A stretch of 64,000 nucleotides of DNA from Opeltia flavorubescens (taxonomy: Eukaryota; Ascomycota; Lecanoromycetes; Teloschistales; Teloschistaceae). This document shows positions 13,761 through 26,950 of the stretch, one piece after another. Position numbers and translations under genes: made by a program. Below the pieces are notes generated by a model. It was given only the letters and a program-made list of their open reading frames with translations, was not told where the DNA came from and ran no database searches. The DNA lies in the NCBI GenBank assembly GCA_000442125.1, contig KE546986.1, positions 62,001 to 126,000 on the forward strand. Reading direction: 5' to 3'. The number at the start of each line of letters is the position of its first letter. Position 1 is the stretch's first letter.

Positions 13761-16700
13761 TATTATAGAAATAAAAAAAGGTTTTAACCGAAGGTTTTAA
13801 ACGCTTATTATAATAAATACTATAAATTTATTAATATATAGTTCTTTTATATCTATTTATAATTAATTAAAAATTGTAGAATAGTTATAAATATATATTT
13901 TAATAAGACTTTTTTCCATTATTAGCTTTCGAATAGACTTAAAAATTATTAATATTAAAACGACTATTTACTATTTTATCCTATAATTATATTTTTACTT
14001 TTTATACGCTTTAATATTTTTATTTAGTATATCTTTTTTTATTCTATTATCCTTTAGATTTTTTATATTATTATATATCTTATTATCCATTAATAGTCTA
14101 TTATTAGAAATTATACTTTTATTTTATAATATCTTTTTATTTTTATTATTTAATTTTATTTTATTTAAAATTAAAATTTTATAATAGTTTTAATTAATAA
14201 AAACCGTTTTTTTAATACTTTTTTTTACTTTTAATATATCTGATTAAAAGTTCATTTTATTATTATTTAAAATTAAAAAGATTTTATCTATTTTTTTATA
14301 TAATTAGTTCTTAAATTACTTTTTATTATTTTTAAATAAAGTTAAAGTTTATTTTATTTCCTTTTTTATAATATTATATTAACTTTTATTCCTTTTACTA
14401 TTATTAAGAAAATTCTAGTACTCGAATATCTTTTTTATTATAGTAAACTTCCTTTTTTTAATTATACTTTTCGATTTTAGTAGATTATTAGTTAAAAAAA
14501 AATTTAGGTCGATAGCTATATTAGAATTTTTATCGAGGTTAACTAACTTCCGCTTATATTTTTTAAATATAATTTTATTAAATAAAAGGAAAATATATAT
14601 ATTAAAACGTTTTTTTTAATTTTTTAATTTATAGAAATTATTAAAGTTTAATATTTCTTTTTCCCTATTATATCTATTAAATTCTAGATAATTTAGTTTA
14701 ATAGCTCGAAATTAGGTAAACTTAATATATATAACTATTATAATAAAGGTATCTAAAAGTAATAATTCGCGGATAAAAAAATATTTTTAAAAAAAAGATT
14801 ATATTTAAATTATATTTTTTTTAAATTAATAATTTTATTAAAATTAAATATATTTTTAATAAAGATAAATACGATATTAATTTAATAAAACTAAAACTTT
14901 TTTATAAACGCCGATTTTAAATATTTAAAGTTATATTTGATTTTAAAATAACTGCTTTTATTAAAATTAATATAATTTATAACCTATTTTAACGCGTTTT
15001 TTAAAACTTTTTATTTCTAATTTCGATACTATATATAAATAAAACAAACCGCGTTCTTATATAAAGAACTTATTTTTTTTATCTATAAAAAACCTCTTAA
15101 ACTAGTTCTTTAATTTTATTATTTAAAAGAAATATAATAAAGTATCTTCGATATATATATTTAAAATTTAAAAAAGTTTTTAATTTTAGAATATTTAAAA
15201 TCTCTTTTATAGCTTTATTTAAATATAGAACCGTAAATATTAATATAGCGGTTTTCTTTAAAAGCTAGTTTACTTATATATTATTTTTTATATCGAAACT
15301 AGATTAAACTAAAAATATAATTAAGCTTTAACTAGCGTTTTTAAATTTTTAAAAGGGTAAAAGTCGAAACTTCTTTATAAATTATTTATTAAGGATATAT
15401 AATCCTTTATTAAAAAGTAGAAGCCGGTTTATAAAATTTAAAATTATAGATATATTTTAAATTCGATTTTAAGCTAAAATAAAAAATAATAGCTTAAATA
15501 TTTTTAATATTTATAAATTCTTTTAAGACTTCGGACCGTTAAATAAAAAAATCTTTGATTTTCTTAATATTTAAAATATAATCTTTAGTTCTAGAACCTA
15601 TTTATATAAATATTATAGTATTAAATTAAATATTAAAACGAAAAACTTATATTTTTAAAGACCTTTTATTAATTCCGGGAATTAGTTACTAATTTATATA
15701 ATATAATAGGTTTAATTATAATCTTAATTTATTATAACCCACGTAATAGAAATACTTCTATTTATAATATATTAAATACGCTAATAGAAAATTATATAAT
15801 ATTAGTAATAATTTATAACTCGATTTAGTTAAAATTCTAGAGTATTATTAATATCTAATAAACTTTTTTTATTTTTTATTTATTATTATCTTTTTAATAA
15901 TTTATTATTTATAAAATTATCGCGAGAACTTTTTACTAAAAAAAATAAGCTATATTTACTTTAATATAGACCGAAACTTTTTAATTATAGTTATTAATAG
16001 TTTATATATTTATTTCGCCGATAAAAAAAAATAGAAAATAAATTAAATAAAGCGGGGAAGCTATACTTATAGGACTCGAATAATAAAATATAGCAGGCGC
16101 GGTACTAAATATAATGAAAGGTAATTACAGCCTCTATTTATCTATAATTAAAAATTACGTCGTTTTAAATTTATAAATAAATAAATAATAAAAAATATAT
16201 TCTATTACTATTCTATTAATTCTTTCCCTATATATTTTACTTATAATCCTATAGAAACTTTATAAGAAATATCTAATCTATTTACCAAAAGTTGTTATAT
16301 ATAGAATAGCGTAAAAGGATATATATATTTTTTTAACCCTTTATTAAAATATATAAATTTATTTAATTGTAAATTTTAGTCTTTAAAATATATAAAATAA
16401 ATTAAGCGGATATTAAACCTTTTAGAACAATTATTTAACCCTTATTAGTAGTTTTTTAGCTATATTTAAAGCGTTTAATAAATTTTATAGATTATTTTAT
16501 ATATAATTATATATATTATTTTACTATTTATATTTAACTATAAATATATTTTATTTAGTATTCGAAATATAAAATAATTTAATTTATATTTAAAATTCTC
16601 TATAAGTAGTTATTAATTATCTTTAAACCTATATTTTAACTATTATATTCAATATTAAAAGCTTGAACTACTACTATTTTTAATATTTTATTTTTTAACG

Positions 16701-16814
16701 ATTTTTTCGATTTTAAATTTATTAATACTATATATAATTAAAAGTAGTATAATGTTTTATATAAATTTTATTTATTTTTTTATAAAAGACTTTATAGTTT
16801 TTTAAAAATTTTAC
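13761..16814. repeat. RIP-mutated repeat DNA, no gene
   Basis: This is AT-rich, stop-saturated sequence with the RIP dinucleotide pattern. A pocket near 16050-16130 keeps somewhat more C and G (GCAGGCGCGGTACT) but shows no frame or recognisable motif. Confidence 0.6.
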
Positions 16815-17045
16815 TTTTTCTTTTATAAATAACTTTAAAAGCTATAAAGTATTTTATTTTTTCCTTTATAAATAACTTTAAAAGCTATAAAGTCTTTTAT
16901 TTTTTCCTTTATAAATAACTTTAAAAGCTATAAAATATTTTACTTTCTCCTTTATAAGTAATTTTAAAGGCTATAAAATATTTTTTTTTATAAATAACTT
17001 TAAAAGTAATAAAATATTTTAATATCTTTTTTATAAATAACTATC
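16815..17045. repeat. 43-bp tandem repeat, about 5-6 copies
   Basis: The landmark TATAAATAAC followed by TTTAAAAGCTATAAA recurs at 16824, 16867, 16910, 16953, 16989 and 17032. Four of the five spacings are exactly 43 bp; one is 36 bp. The copies are close to each other in sequence, so the array is younger or better conserved than most of its surroundings. The period is not a multiple of three, which argues against a coding repeat. Confidence 0.9.
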
Positions 17046-17179
17046 TAATTTTATAAATTATCTCTTTTGTCTTTTAAAAAATAACCGCCTAATATTATAT
17101 ACTATTCTTTTTTTCCTTTATAAGTAGACCTTTTATATTTTATTCTAATATTATTACTTTTTCTTCTATAAAGTATTCT

Positions 17180-17180
17180 N
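17180..17180. other. Unresolved base (N)
   Basis: A single N about 135 bp past the end of the 43-bp array. Confidence 0.95.
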
Positions 17181-20100
17181 TTTAAAATCTTTAAATATTA
17201 ATAAATTCCCGCTTATATATACTATAAGCTGCTTCGCGTACTAGAAGATAGTAGCTAGTAATAGATTTCGCGTACTATTAATATAAAAAATATTATTATA
17301 ACTTTTATATTCTTTTTAACTACTAATATTATATTATAATCTATTTCTACTTCTTTTACTTTTTATCTACTAAAAGTAAAATCTTATTAATAAGCGTAGA
17401 ATAAGAAAAATATTATAATATAGTTTAGAGAATTACTAAATAAAGTATATAACTTTATAAAACTAAAAAAAATTAAATTAAATAATATTTAAACCTAAAT
17501 CTTTTAGTTATAACTATTATCTTTTTTAATTTTATTAATAAAATTAATAAAGTAAAAAAAATATATATATATTGATTATTTTAATTACTATACTACCGAT
17601 TCTATAATATAAATTATAATTATACTATAATATATAATATTATTATTTATTCAAATTTCGAAGAAAAAATAATAAGTTAACTATAAATTGAATGTAAAAC
17701 CTTAACGAAGTAATTTATAATAAAAAATAATAAATTAAAGCTTTTATATAAATATTTTAGAAAAAATACTATATTAATTTTTTATATTATACTACTGGAC
17801 TATTAATCTTTAATATAGATTACTAGTATTGGGCTACCGTTCCGATTCCGGTTTATTCAAATTTTATATTAGAAAAAATAGATTTAAAAGAGATTTTTAC
17901 TAATATAGATTTAAATTAAAATTTTAATATCTATTTTTTTAGATACCTTTTAATCGTTTCTTTAAAAGAATTAATTTAGTTAATTATATCGAATAATAAA
18001 AATAGTATTATATTAATAATATTAAATCTTTTATAATCGATTAGTTTAAATTCAGATTTTTATATTAATTTACTAGAATATTTATATATTTATTTTTTAC
18101 GCGCGGCTAGTAAGTATAACTAGTACTAGTATAAAGCTACTTTACCCGAGTTTCTTATATTATAAGCCTATTTCTTCCTTTCTTTTTTTTTAAGCTCGTA
18201 TTATACCGCGTAGCTTATTTTATTAGATTTATAAATTTTAATTTAACCTATAATACTCGTATTTTTTTATAATTCTTATAACTTTTAAATTACTTTTAAT
18301 AGTATAATATCCGATAATATACTATTTAATATAAACTTTAAAAGAATTAATACTAATACTATAATAAAATCGGCTATATAGCTTATTACTAAATTTATTA
18401 AAAATAAATTTAAATCTATACTTAAACTATTTAAAAAGTCGAAATAGTAGTATATAGAGTTATAAAAAATAAAAACTATTATTAACCGAAACTATACCGC
18501 GGTTTTAAAAATTTTTAAGAATTGAAAACAGTTACTAAAGTATATTAACTTAAATAATATAAAATATTAAAAAATAAATAACTATATTTAAAAGCTAATA
18601 TAATTATTAAATATAATTAAAATAAATATTAAAAACTTTAAAATAAAAATTAATAAAATTAAAAATATATTATTTCTAATTTAAAAATATATTAAATTAT
18701 TATAAAGCCCTTTAAATAGGTAAAATTAAAATAAAAAAATTATAGATATAAATATTATTAATATAAAGGATAAAACTAAAATTAAGGCGCTAATAATAAA
18801 AGTAAATAGTAATAATAAAAATGAATTCTTTAATAACGATTTTAGTATATTTATTATTATTTAATAATCTATTATTTCTATAATTCTATATAAGTAAATA
18901 AATAGTTTCGGTTTTTAAATTAATTAGAAATATTTTTTTATTATATTAATGATTTTTTAATCCCTTATATTTATTTATTAAATTTAGATTATTATAACTA
19001 ATAGCCAGTTTATTCTATATCGCGATTTTTTTTTAATTTAATTATAATATATATAGTTCGTTTAAAAGGATAATTAATATTATTAATTTAGAATATAATT
19101 TATAAACTAGATTATATTAACTATTAAAAAAATCTAACTAATACTAGCCGAATTAAATATATTATCTCGTTTTAAGATTCTAAAATTAATGAATTTTAGT
19201 ACTTTAATAATAAAAAAACTTTAAATTAAAAATTTATATTAATTTAAATTATTAAAAAAATTATTAAAAATCTATATAAATATTATTAAAAAAAAAGTAG
19301 TCTATATTCTAAATATATCATAGTAAAAAGAGATTTAAGTAGTTTTTATAGAAATTACTATTATTAAAGATTAGCGTTATTTTATCACTTTTATATATTA
19401 TTTAATTCTAGTTACTTATTTTATTATTAATAAATTTTAAAAAAATATAATAAAAAAATTTATATAGTAGTAATAAATTTGGTTTTTTTTAAAATATATT
19501 TAATATCCTATAATTAAATAAAATTTAAAAAATATAAATAAAAAAAAGCTATAATAAAAAAAGCGATAGCGAAGGTATTAAAATAAATAGTATTTATATT
19601 TAAAAAAAATAAATTTTAATTAAAATTAATTCAGATACGAAATATTATATAAAAAAATATAAATCCGGTTTAATTAAAGTATATTATAGTAGAAATATAA
19701 GAATTAGTAGAAATATAAATAGTAACTATTCCTTTATAGAAAATCTAGTAGTAGTTAATTAAAATAATCGCGTTTTTTTTATATAATATAAATCTATTAT
19801 ATAGTTTAAATTTTAGAACCGATTCGATGATTTAATTTAAAAAAAAGTTAAAATAGATATAAAATTAAATTACTTTATAAAAGTTATTAATAGAAGCCGA
19901 TTCTAGAAATAAAATATTTTAAAATATTATCGGGAAGGAATTTAATTATAATAGTTATATTTTAAATAATAGTAAAAGTATTAATATAATTATTAAATTC
20001 AAGAAATTATTTAATATTTAATAATATAGTGATTTAGCTATATTAATAATAATTTCTTTTAACTTAAAAATTTTTATTTTAATAGTAAAAATATTAGAAT

Positions 20101-23100
20101 TAATTTGAAGTTATTTTAATAATAAATATTAGAATTTATTCTATACTATTTTCGTAATAAATATTAATATTTATTTTAGGCTATTTTAATAGTAACTTTT
20201 AAAAGTAGATTTAATTTTTTTATTATAATAATTTTAGTTTTTAATAAAATCTATAGTTTAATTTTTATATAATAATATAAAAACTATAATTTTATTTAAA
20301 TTAGCCGCTTTATTAATATTTTTTACTATATTAAATTTTTTATAAATTTTTTAAAACTTAGAATAAAATATATTAATATATCTATAATATTTATAATTTA
20401 AAAAAAAACTATATATAGTTACTTATATAAAAGAATAAATATTTAAAAATTTAGACTAATAAGAATTAAAGTTTACCTTTATAATTTATTAATAGTTATT
20501 ATAAATATAAACCGAATTAGAAATTGTTTTTATTTTATTATAATACCTATTAACTCGCTTTTTAAAATTATTAATAAATTATAGTAAATTAATTACTTTT
20601 AATTATAAAAAATATCGCTAATAATTTATTTTTCAATATATTATAACTAAAATATATTATTATTAAATAAATTCTGTTTATTATATTGTTTTGAAAATAA
20701 ATACTATAAATTAATATTATTAAGGTTTAAACCTTTAATTCCTACTTTAAAAGCGCTAAATTTTTAATTTTAAAAGTATTTAGTTAATTTAATAATATCT
20801 TTTTAATTTTAAACTAGCATTTATTTTATTTATAAGAGTTAATACTATAATAAACCTTTAATTTTCTATATAAATTTTATAATAGCTTAAAATTTAAAAA
20901 ATTAACTATTTTATTATATATTACTAAGATCGCGCGGCTTTAAAAAAAATTCGGATTATATTATAAATTACGAAGCTTTTAAATTAAGAAGATATATTTT
21001 TAAAAATTTTAAAAATTTATTATCTAGTTAATTTTATTTAAAAGCTAAATTATATTATAAAAATTTTAATTATAGAATATTCTCTTTAATTATTATATAA
21101 ATTAATTATTAATAATATTATATTAAAATTATATATTTTAAATTAGATATTATTATTTTAAACGATATTAAATAGAATAATATTAGATATTCGCTTTAAT
21201 AATATTTTTTCTAAAATTAGAAAATATAACTAAAAAAATCTATATACAATTATTATTAAAAATTACCCGCTTCTTTTTAAAGGGAAAATCCTTATTATAT
21301 ATATTATATAATATATAGTTAACTATTATAAAATAATTTTTATATTTTCCTAAAACTTTATTTCAGATAATAGTTAATACTTATAAAAGTAGGCTATTAA
21401 ATTTTAAACTTTATTTAATAAAATATTAATAATTATTTAAAATATTAATAGAAATTTTAAAGCGAGAATATAATATTTAAATACTAGAAAGGAGTAATAT
21501 AGTAAAATTAAAAGATATAATATAAATAATAATTTCGCTATAAATACGAAAATAGTAATATAAAAGCTAATATAGAAAAGTTTTATTTATACCGGCCGGC
21601 CTTTAAAAAAAAGTTAATTTCTATCTATAGATTTTAAAATAATACGATTATATATCGTTTATTATTTATTATTTTACTTCAGCCGGTTTTTTTTTAATAG
21701 CTATTATTATTCGTTAGTATTATAATTTAATTCCGCTATTATTAAAGGATTTCTAATAATTTAGCTTTAATTATATTTTTAAAGCTATAACTAGAACTAT
21801 TTTAAAATTTTTTTTTAGTTTATAAAAAGGTACTATATTTAATATAGCCTATAATTCTAATTAAAATATTTAAAGCTTTTTAAAACTTTAAAACGCTTTA
21901 TATTAAATTAAAATTATAGATTATTATAAATCAATTTCTTTAACTATTTTTAAAGCTATTATAAATAGTTTAATATATTATAATTATAGATTATAAGAAA
22001 AAAGCTTTATAGCTATTTCCTTTTTATAGATATAAATAATTTCTTAAAATAATACTTTTATTTAAAATTATCGGATATTAAATTATAGATAAAATATACT
22101 ATTTAAAAAGGATTATATATAATCCTTTTATATATTTAAAAATAAATAAATAATTTTATATAAAAAACTTTTAAAAATAACTATAAAAAATAATACTATT
22201 CCTTTATAAGAAAATTATAATAATATATATAACCGATTAAAATATTTTTTTTTTAAAATTTCTAATAATTTTTCTTCTAAATATAATACTTTAAAAAGTT
22301 TTAATATAAAATATTATAGCTATTTTCGCTTTTAATATTATATTTAAACTATTCTACTAAAAGTTAAATTATTTTTTTTATTTATTAAATAAATATATTA
22401 GTCGGAGTTTTATTTAAAAATATAACCTAATATATTCTTTTAAAGTAAAAATAAAATTTTTAAATCGATAATTATTTCTAATAGCTTTAATATTTAAAAA
22501 GCTTTTAATATATTTATAATAGATTTATAATTCTATTATTTTAATATTATACTATTTCGTTATTTTTAATATTTTATTCAATTATTATAATAATTTTATA
22601 AATATAATTTTTTTAGATATATTTATAAATATATTAAACCGCTTTAAAACCGGAATAAATTTTAATATTAATATAATAATTATATCGACTATTAAAATAT
22701 AAATTATAAAGTATAATTTACTAACTATTAAAAATAAAGAAATTCTTCCTTTTTATCTAAATATAACTACTATAAAATCGCTAGTAACTAGGATAACTAT
22801 TGTTAAAAAGATTAGTTTTTTTTTAAATAGCTTAGGAAACTTTTTTGAATATTATTTTAAACTATTATTAGAGGGTTCGACTATATAAAAAGTATTAGTT
22901 TATATATTACTATATAGCCTATATATTATAAATTTCTATATAATTCTAGTTAAAAAAGTATCTAAATTTAATTTAAATAATAATAACTTAGTAATAATTA
23001 TTGAATTAGTTTTATATATATTTTAAAATATATTTTAATAATTAATTAAAACTAGTAGATATATATAAAAAACCCTTTATTTCTAGTATTTAATCGTTTA

Positions 23101-25400
23101 TACCCGCTTTAGAAATTTTTTAAAAATACCGACTTTAATTTTTTTTAATAACGCTATTTTATAGATATTAAAAGTTTTTATAATAATATCTAGACGATTA
23201 ATAGTTTATTAATTTAATTTTAATATTTTGATAATTTTGGGCTATTTTAAATTAGTAATTATTATTAAAAATAAAGAAAGTCGGCTAGAATATTATATAA
23301 TAATATATAAATTTATTATTACTATAAATATAAAACGGTTACTATATATATATAGAAAAAGAAATTATATAAGATTTAAAACTCGGGCGGTTATTTAAAA
23401 AATTTAAATAATCTATTATTAAATAGTTTTAAACTATTTAATATAATTTAGTTTAAATTTTATTTTAATTTTAAAAAATAAAAATAAATATATTTTCGTT
23501 ATAAACTATTTCTATACTATAAATATACTATTAAAAAAACTTTATACTATAAAAAATCAGGTAAAATTTTATAATACGCTAATATAAGTAAAATAAATAA
23601 TAATTATACTAATAAATATAACGCCCGCTAATTTATTTATTAATAAAATAACTTTATCCGAATTTTTATTTATTTTTTATAAAAAAAAAAATATAATATA
23701 ATAGTATATAAATAAAATAATTCGAATTAATTTTTTAAAAACTATATTTATTAAAATTATAACTTTTTTTTTAAAATAGATAAATATTATAGAAATAACT
23801 TTTAAAATATTTTTTACAAATTAATATTTAAATTTTATTATTACCTTAAATTAGTAGATTCTCGTAAAATTTATCGGTCTTTTTTTTAATAATTAGCTGT
23901 ATCTATATATTAATTAGTAGTAAAAGTAGCTTTAAATTTAATTTTTTTTTTAAAAAGAACTTCTCGAACCGTCTAGTAGTAATTAAATATAAAGGTTAAC
24001 TTTTTAAAGTATTTAGTCTAGATTTTATATAATCCTTTAATTTAATAAGTGACTAGAATATATTTTATAATTATTTTTAATATAAAAATCAATAGTTTTA
24101 TTAGAATTTAAAAAGAAATATTATATAAATAAAAGGAGATTTTTTATTAGTAGGTTCTAGAGGGTTTTAAATATAATATATTTTATTCTATTTAATAAAG
24201 GGTTAGAATCTATAATTAGAATTATAATAATAATTATTTTAATATTTAATTTAAAAAAAATATAAAAGTATTATTATAGCGTTAAATATTCTTTTAAAAT
24301 TTTTTACTATAAAGTATTTATTTAATAAAAAGATTTTTTAAAAACTAAAGCGTTTTTAAAAAAAGATTTATTAATTTAATTAATTAGTTTTTTTTATAAT
24401 AAAATTTATATTTTATAATTAAAACTAATATATTTAAAATATACTCTTTAAACTAGTATTTCGCGTAGGAATTAAAATAAATAAAATATATTAATACACT
24501 AGTATAATTTAATATACTATAGAGTCTAATATAATAAAAAAATATTTTATATAATTCCGATTTTTAACTAGCCGGTATAAATAATAACCTATTTTTTTAT
24601 CGACCTTATTAACTATAGTAAAGCCCGGCTAGATAATATAATAAATCTAGCTTACTAGGTTTTTTTTAAAATAATTTTTTTTCTTTTATAAGATTTAAAT
24701 TAAATTTTAAAATAATAGATTAAAAACAATTAAAGGTATTAAAAAATATTAATAATTAATTTAGATTTATACTAAAATTTATTTTAATTGAAATAAAGCT
24801 TTTTAAAATATTATTATAAAGAAAATTAATTTTAAAATCTAAATCGAAGTTATTATTAATAATAAAACTAAAACTAAAATTAGAATTAGAATCTTTATTT
24901 ATAAAAAAAAAATTATAAATTATAGCTTTTAATTATTTCTATTAAAAACTATTTTTAATATACCTAGTATAATTTTTATAATAAAATAGAAACTATTATT
25001 TTTAGGTTTCTATTAATATTTTCAGGTAAAAAGAGTATATAATATATTAAATATTCGGTTTATAGATTTAGTAGCGGAGTTATTTATAGTTATTTATAAA
25101 ATCGAATCTATTAATAAAGTACTTATATATTATAAAAGCGAGAGCGATAAAAATTAAAAAAATAAAATTATTTTAAAAATAATAATTTATTTTAATTCGA
25201 TTAAATATTTATATTAAAATTTTTAAAAGTATTTATTTCTTTTAAATAGTTAATTATAATTATTAAAAATATAAATTAATTTCATTTTAATATTATATCT
25301 ACTATAAATAGTATAATATCTATTTAATTTTTATACTAGTAAAAGTTTTTTAAAATTAAAATAATATTTAAAGTATTTATATTAAATATAATTTTATATA

Positions 25401-25466
25401 AATACTATTAATATAGTAAAAGAATCTAAAAATAATACTATTAATATAGTAAAAGAATCTAAAAAT
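25401..25466. repeat. 33-bp tandem duplication
   Basis: Two essentially identical, adjacent copies of a 33-bp unit starting AATACTATTAATATAGTAAA occur. They are identical despite the mutated surroundings, which suggests a duplication after RIP or an in-phase 11-codon repeat of a former gene. Confidence 0.85.
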
Positions 25467-25865
25467 AATAAAATTAATAATAAAAAAAAGATTTTTTTTA
25501 AAAAAAAAAAGATATTTAGATAGAAATAATAGTATAATAAAAGGTATTCTATTAATACGCGATAGAAAATAAATAAATAGAATTAGATTAATTTAAATCG
25601 AAATATATTAATATAAAACTTTTTTTAAATATAACTTATAAAAGAAGGTATAAGAAATAAACAAAATAGAAAAATTATTAAAAAAACTTTATAGCGATAT
25701 TAATAGCGTTAATAATATTAAGTTTTAAAATTAAAAAATATATTTAAATACGCTTAATATATTTTATAATTAAAAATACTTTTTATTATATTATATATAT
25801 AGTAATACTATAAACTTAAAATTATATAGAATTTAGTAGTTATAATAATTAAAACCTTTAAAATT

Positions 25866-25974
25866 AAACTAACCGGATTTATAACTACGGTTATTTAATA
25901 CTCATCGATAAAGTTTATATTTATTTCGGGTCGGGAAGCCGATAAAAGACGTTGTCTAATATATATATAATAGA
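25866..25974. repeat. Second copy of the 105-118-bp end block
   Basis: This block matches about 5177-5292 in direct orientation. The differences are mostly C/T and G/A, with one indel-like stretch. Similarity ends after ATATATATATAATA, with unrelated flanks beyond, so this is the true outer edge of a repeat. Confidence 0.75.
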
Positions 25975-26399
25975 TCTATTAAAAAATATATTAGAAATTT
26001 TTTAAGCCGTAGAGCTTAATAAATTTTATATAATATTAAAAAAAATTAAACTTTTTATTTAATATAAAGGAATCGTTTTTCTATTATTTATTTATTTTCT
26101 AGATATTAAAATATTTTGAGGCTACTTTATATCTAAAATGTTTATTATTTAAACGCGAGGAAAATATTATTAATTAATTAATAAATACGGTAAAAGCTTT
26201 AAAAATTTATAAAAAAATAATTAAAGTTATTTTAATAAAAATCTAGTAAATATTAAACTTTATACTAAATATATTTTAAATTCAAAATTTCTATCTATAT
26301 AATATTATAGTTATTTATTACTAACGTTTTTCATTTAATTTATTATTTTTATAAAATTTCTATTTTTAATTTAAAATTAAATACTACTTATAATTTAGT

Positions 26400-26950
26400 A
26401 ACGCTTTTATTAATAATATTCTAAGAATTAATTACTACGCGTGATCTAATAACTATTTAATTAATTATTTACCAAAAGTAGACTTTTAATATATATTTTA
26501 ATATTATACTATAATTCTCTAATTAAAAAAAAAACTATTACCCGCTATCTAATAGCTACTCGATTTATAATATCCTAAAAATAAACTTCTAATATATATT
26601 CTACCGCTATATTACTATTCTCTATCTAAAAATTAACCTCTATTAATTATCTAGTAGTACTTCTATTAATAGTATTCTAGGAATTAATAACCGCCTATTA
26701 TTTTATAACTACCCTATTAATTATATACCGGATATTAGTTTCTAATACTAATTATAATATAAAATCGCTATTTCCTAATAAAAAATTAAATATTCTTTAC
26801 TATCTAGTATTTAGGTATCTATAGCGTAATTAAAACTTAATTTCTAATATATATCTCGATTTAGTATCGCTAATTTTTAATTATAAAATAGCTACTATTT
26901 TTAATCTAATATCTATTCTTCTATAATATATCCGGGAAATATATCTTTTT
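26400..26950. repeat. Degenerate ~51-bp tandem array
   Basis: The word CTTYTAATATATAT and its variants recur near 26483, 26586, 26738 and 26840, spacings of about 103, 152 and 102 bp, which fit multiples of about 51. Between them, CTATCTAATAGCTACTCG-like and CTAGGAATTAATAACCGCC-like words alternate. Copies are strongly diverged, so the unit length is approximate. Confidence 0.45.

Larger units (their letters stand above)
17822..25974. mobile_element. Possible ~8.15-kb parent of the 425-bp insertion, RIP-degraded
   Basis: The left edge (TACTAGTATTGGGCTACCG) and the right block (about 25866-25974, with CTAACCGGATTTATAACT and GGGTCGGGAAGCCGAT) are the same pair of ends found at 4868 and 5292, in the same order and orientation. 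Together they would bound an 8.15-kb element, of which the 425-bp copy would be an internally deleted derivative. The interior is fully closed in all frames and shows only RIP-type sequence, plus one 33-bp direct duplication at 25401-25466. No transposase or polymerase can be named. The two end matches could instead belong to unrelated insertions. Confidence 0.3.

Noticed and set aside
16815-17045. Regular repeats resembling a CRISPR array
   Set aside because: The units are directly adjacent with no unique spacers, and the organism is eukaryotic.
17836-17852. CCGTTCCGATTCCGG resembling a tRNA T-arm
   Set aside because: The box B spacing is off by one base, and no box A, acceptor stem or anticodon arm is found nearby; it is part of a repeat edge also present at 4868.
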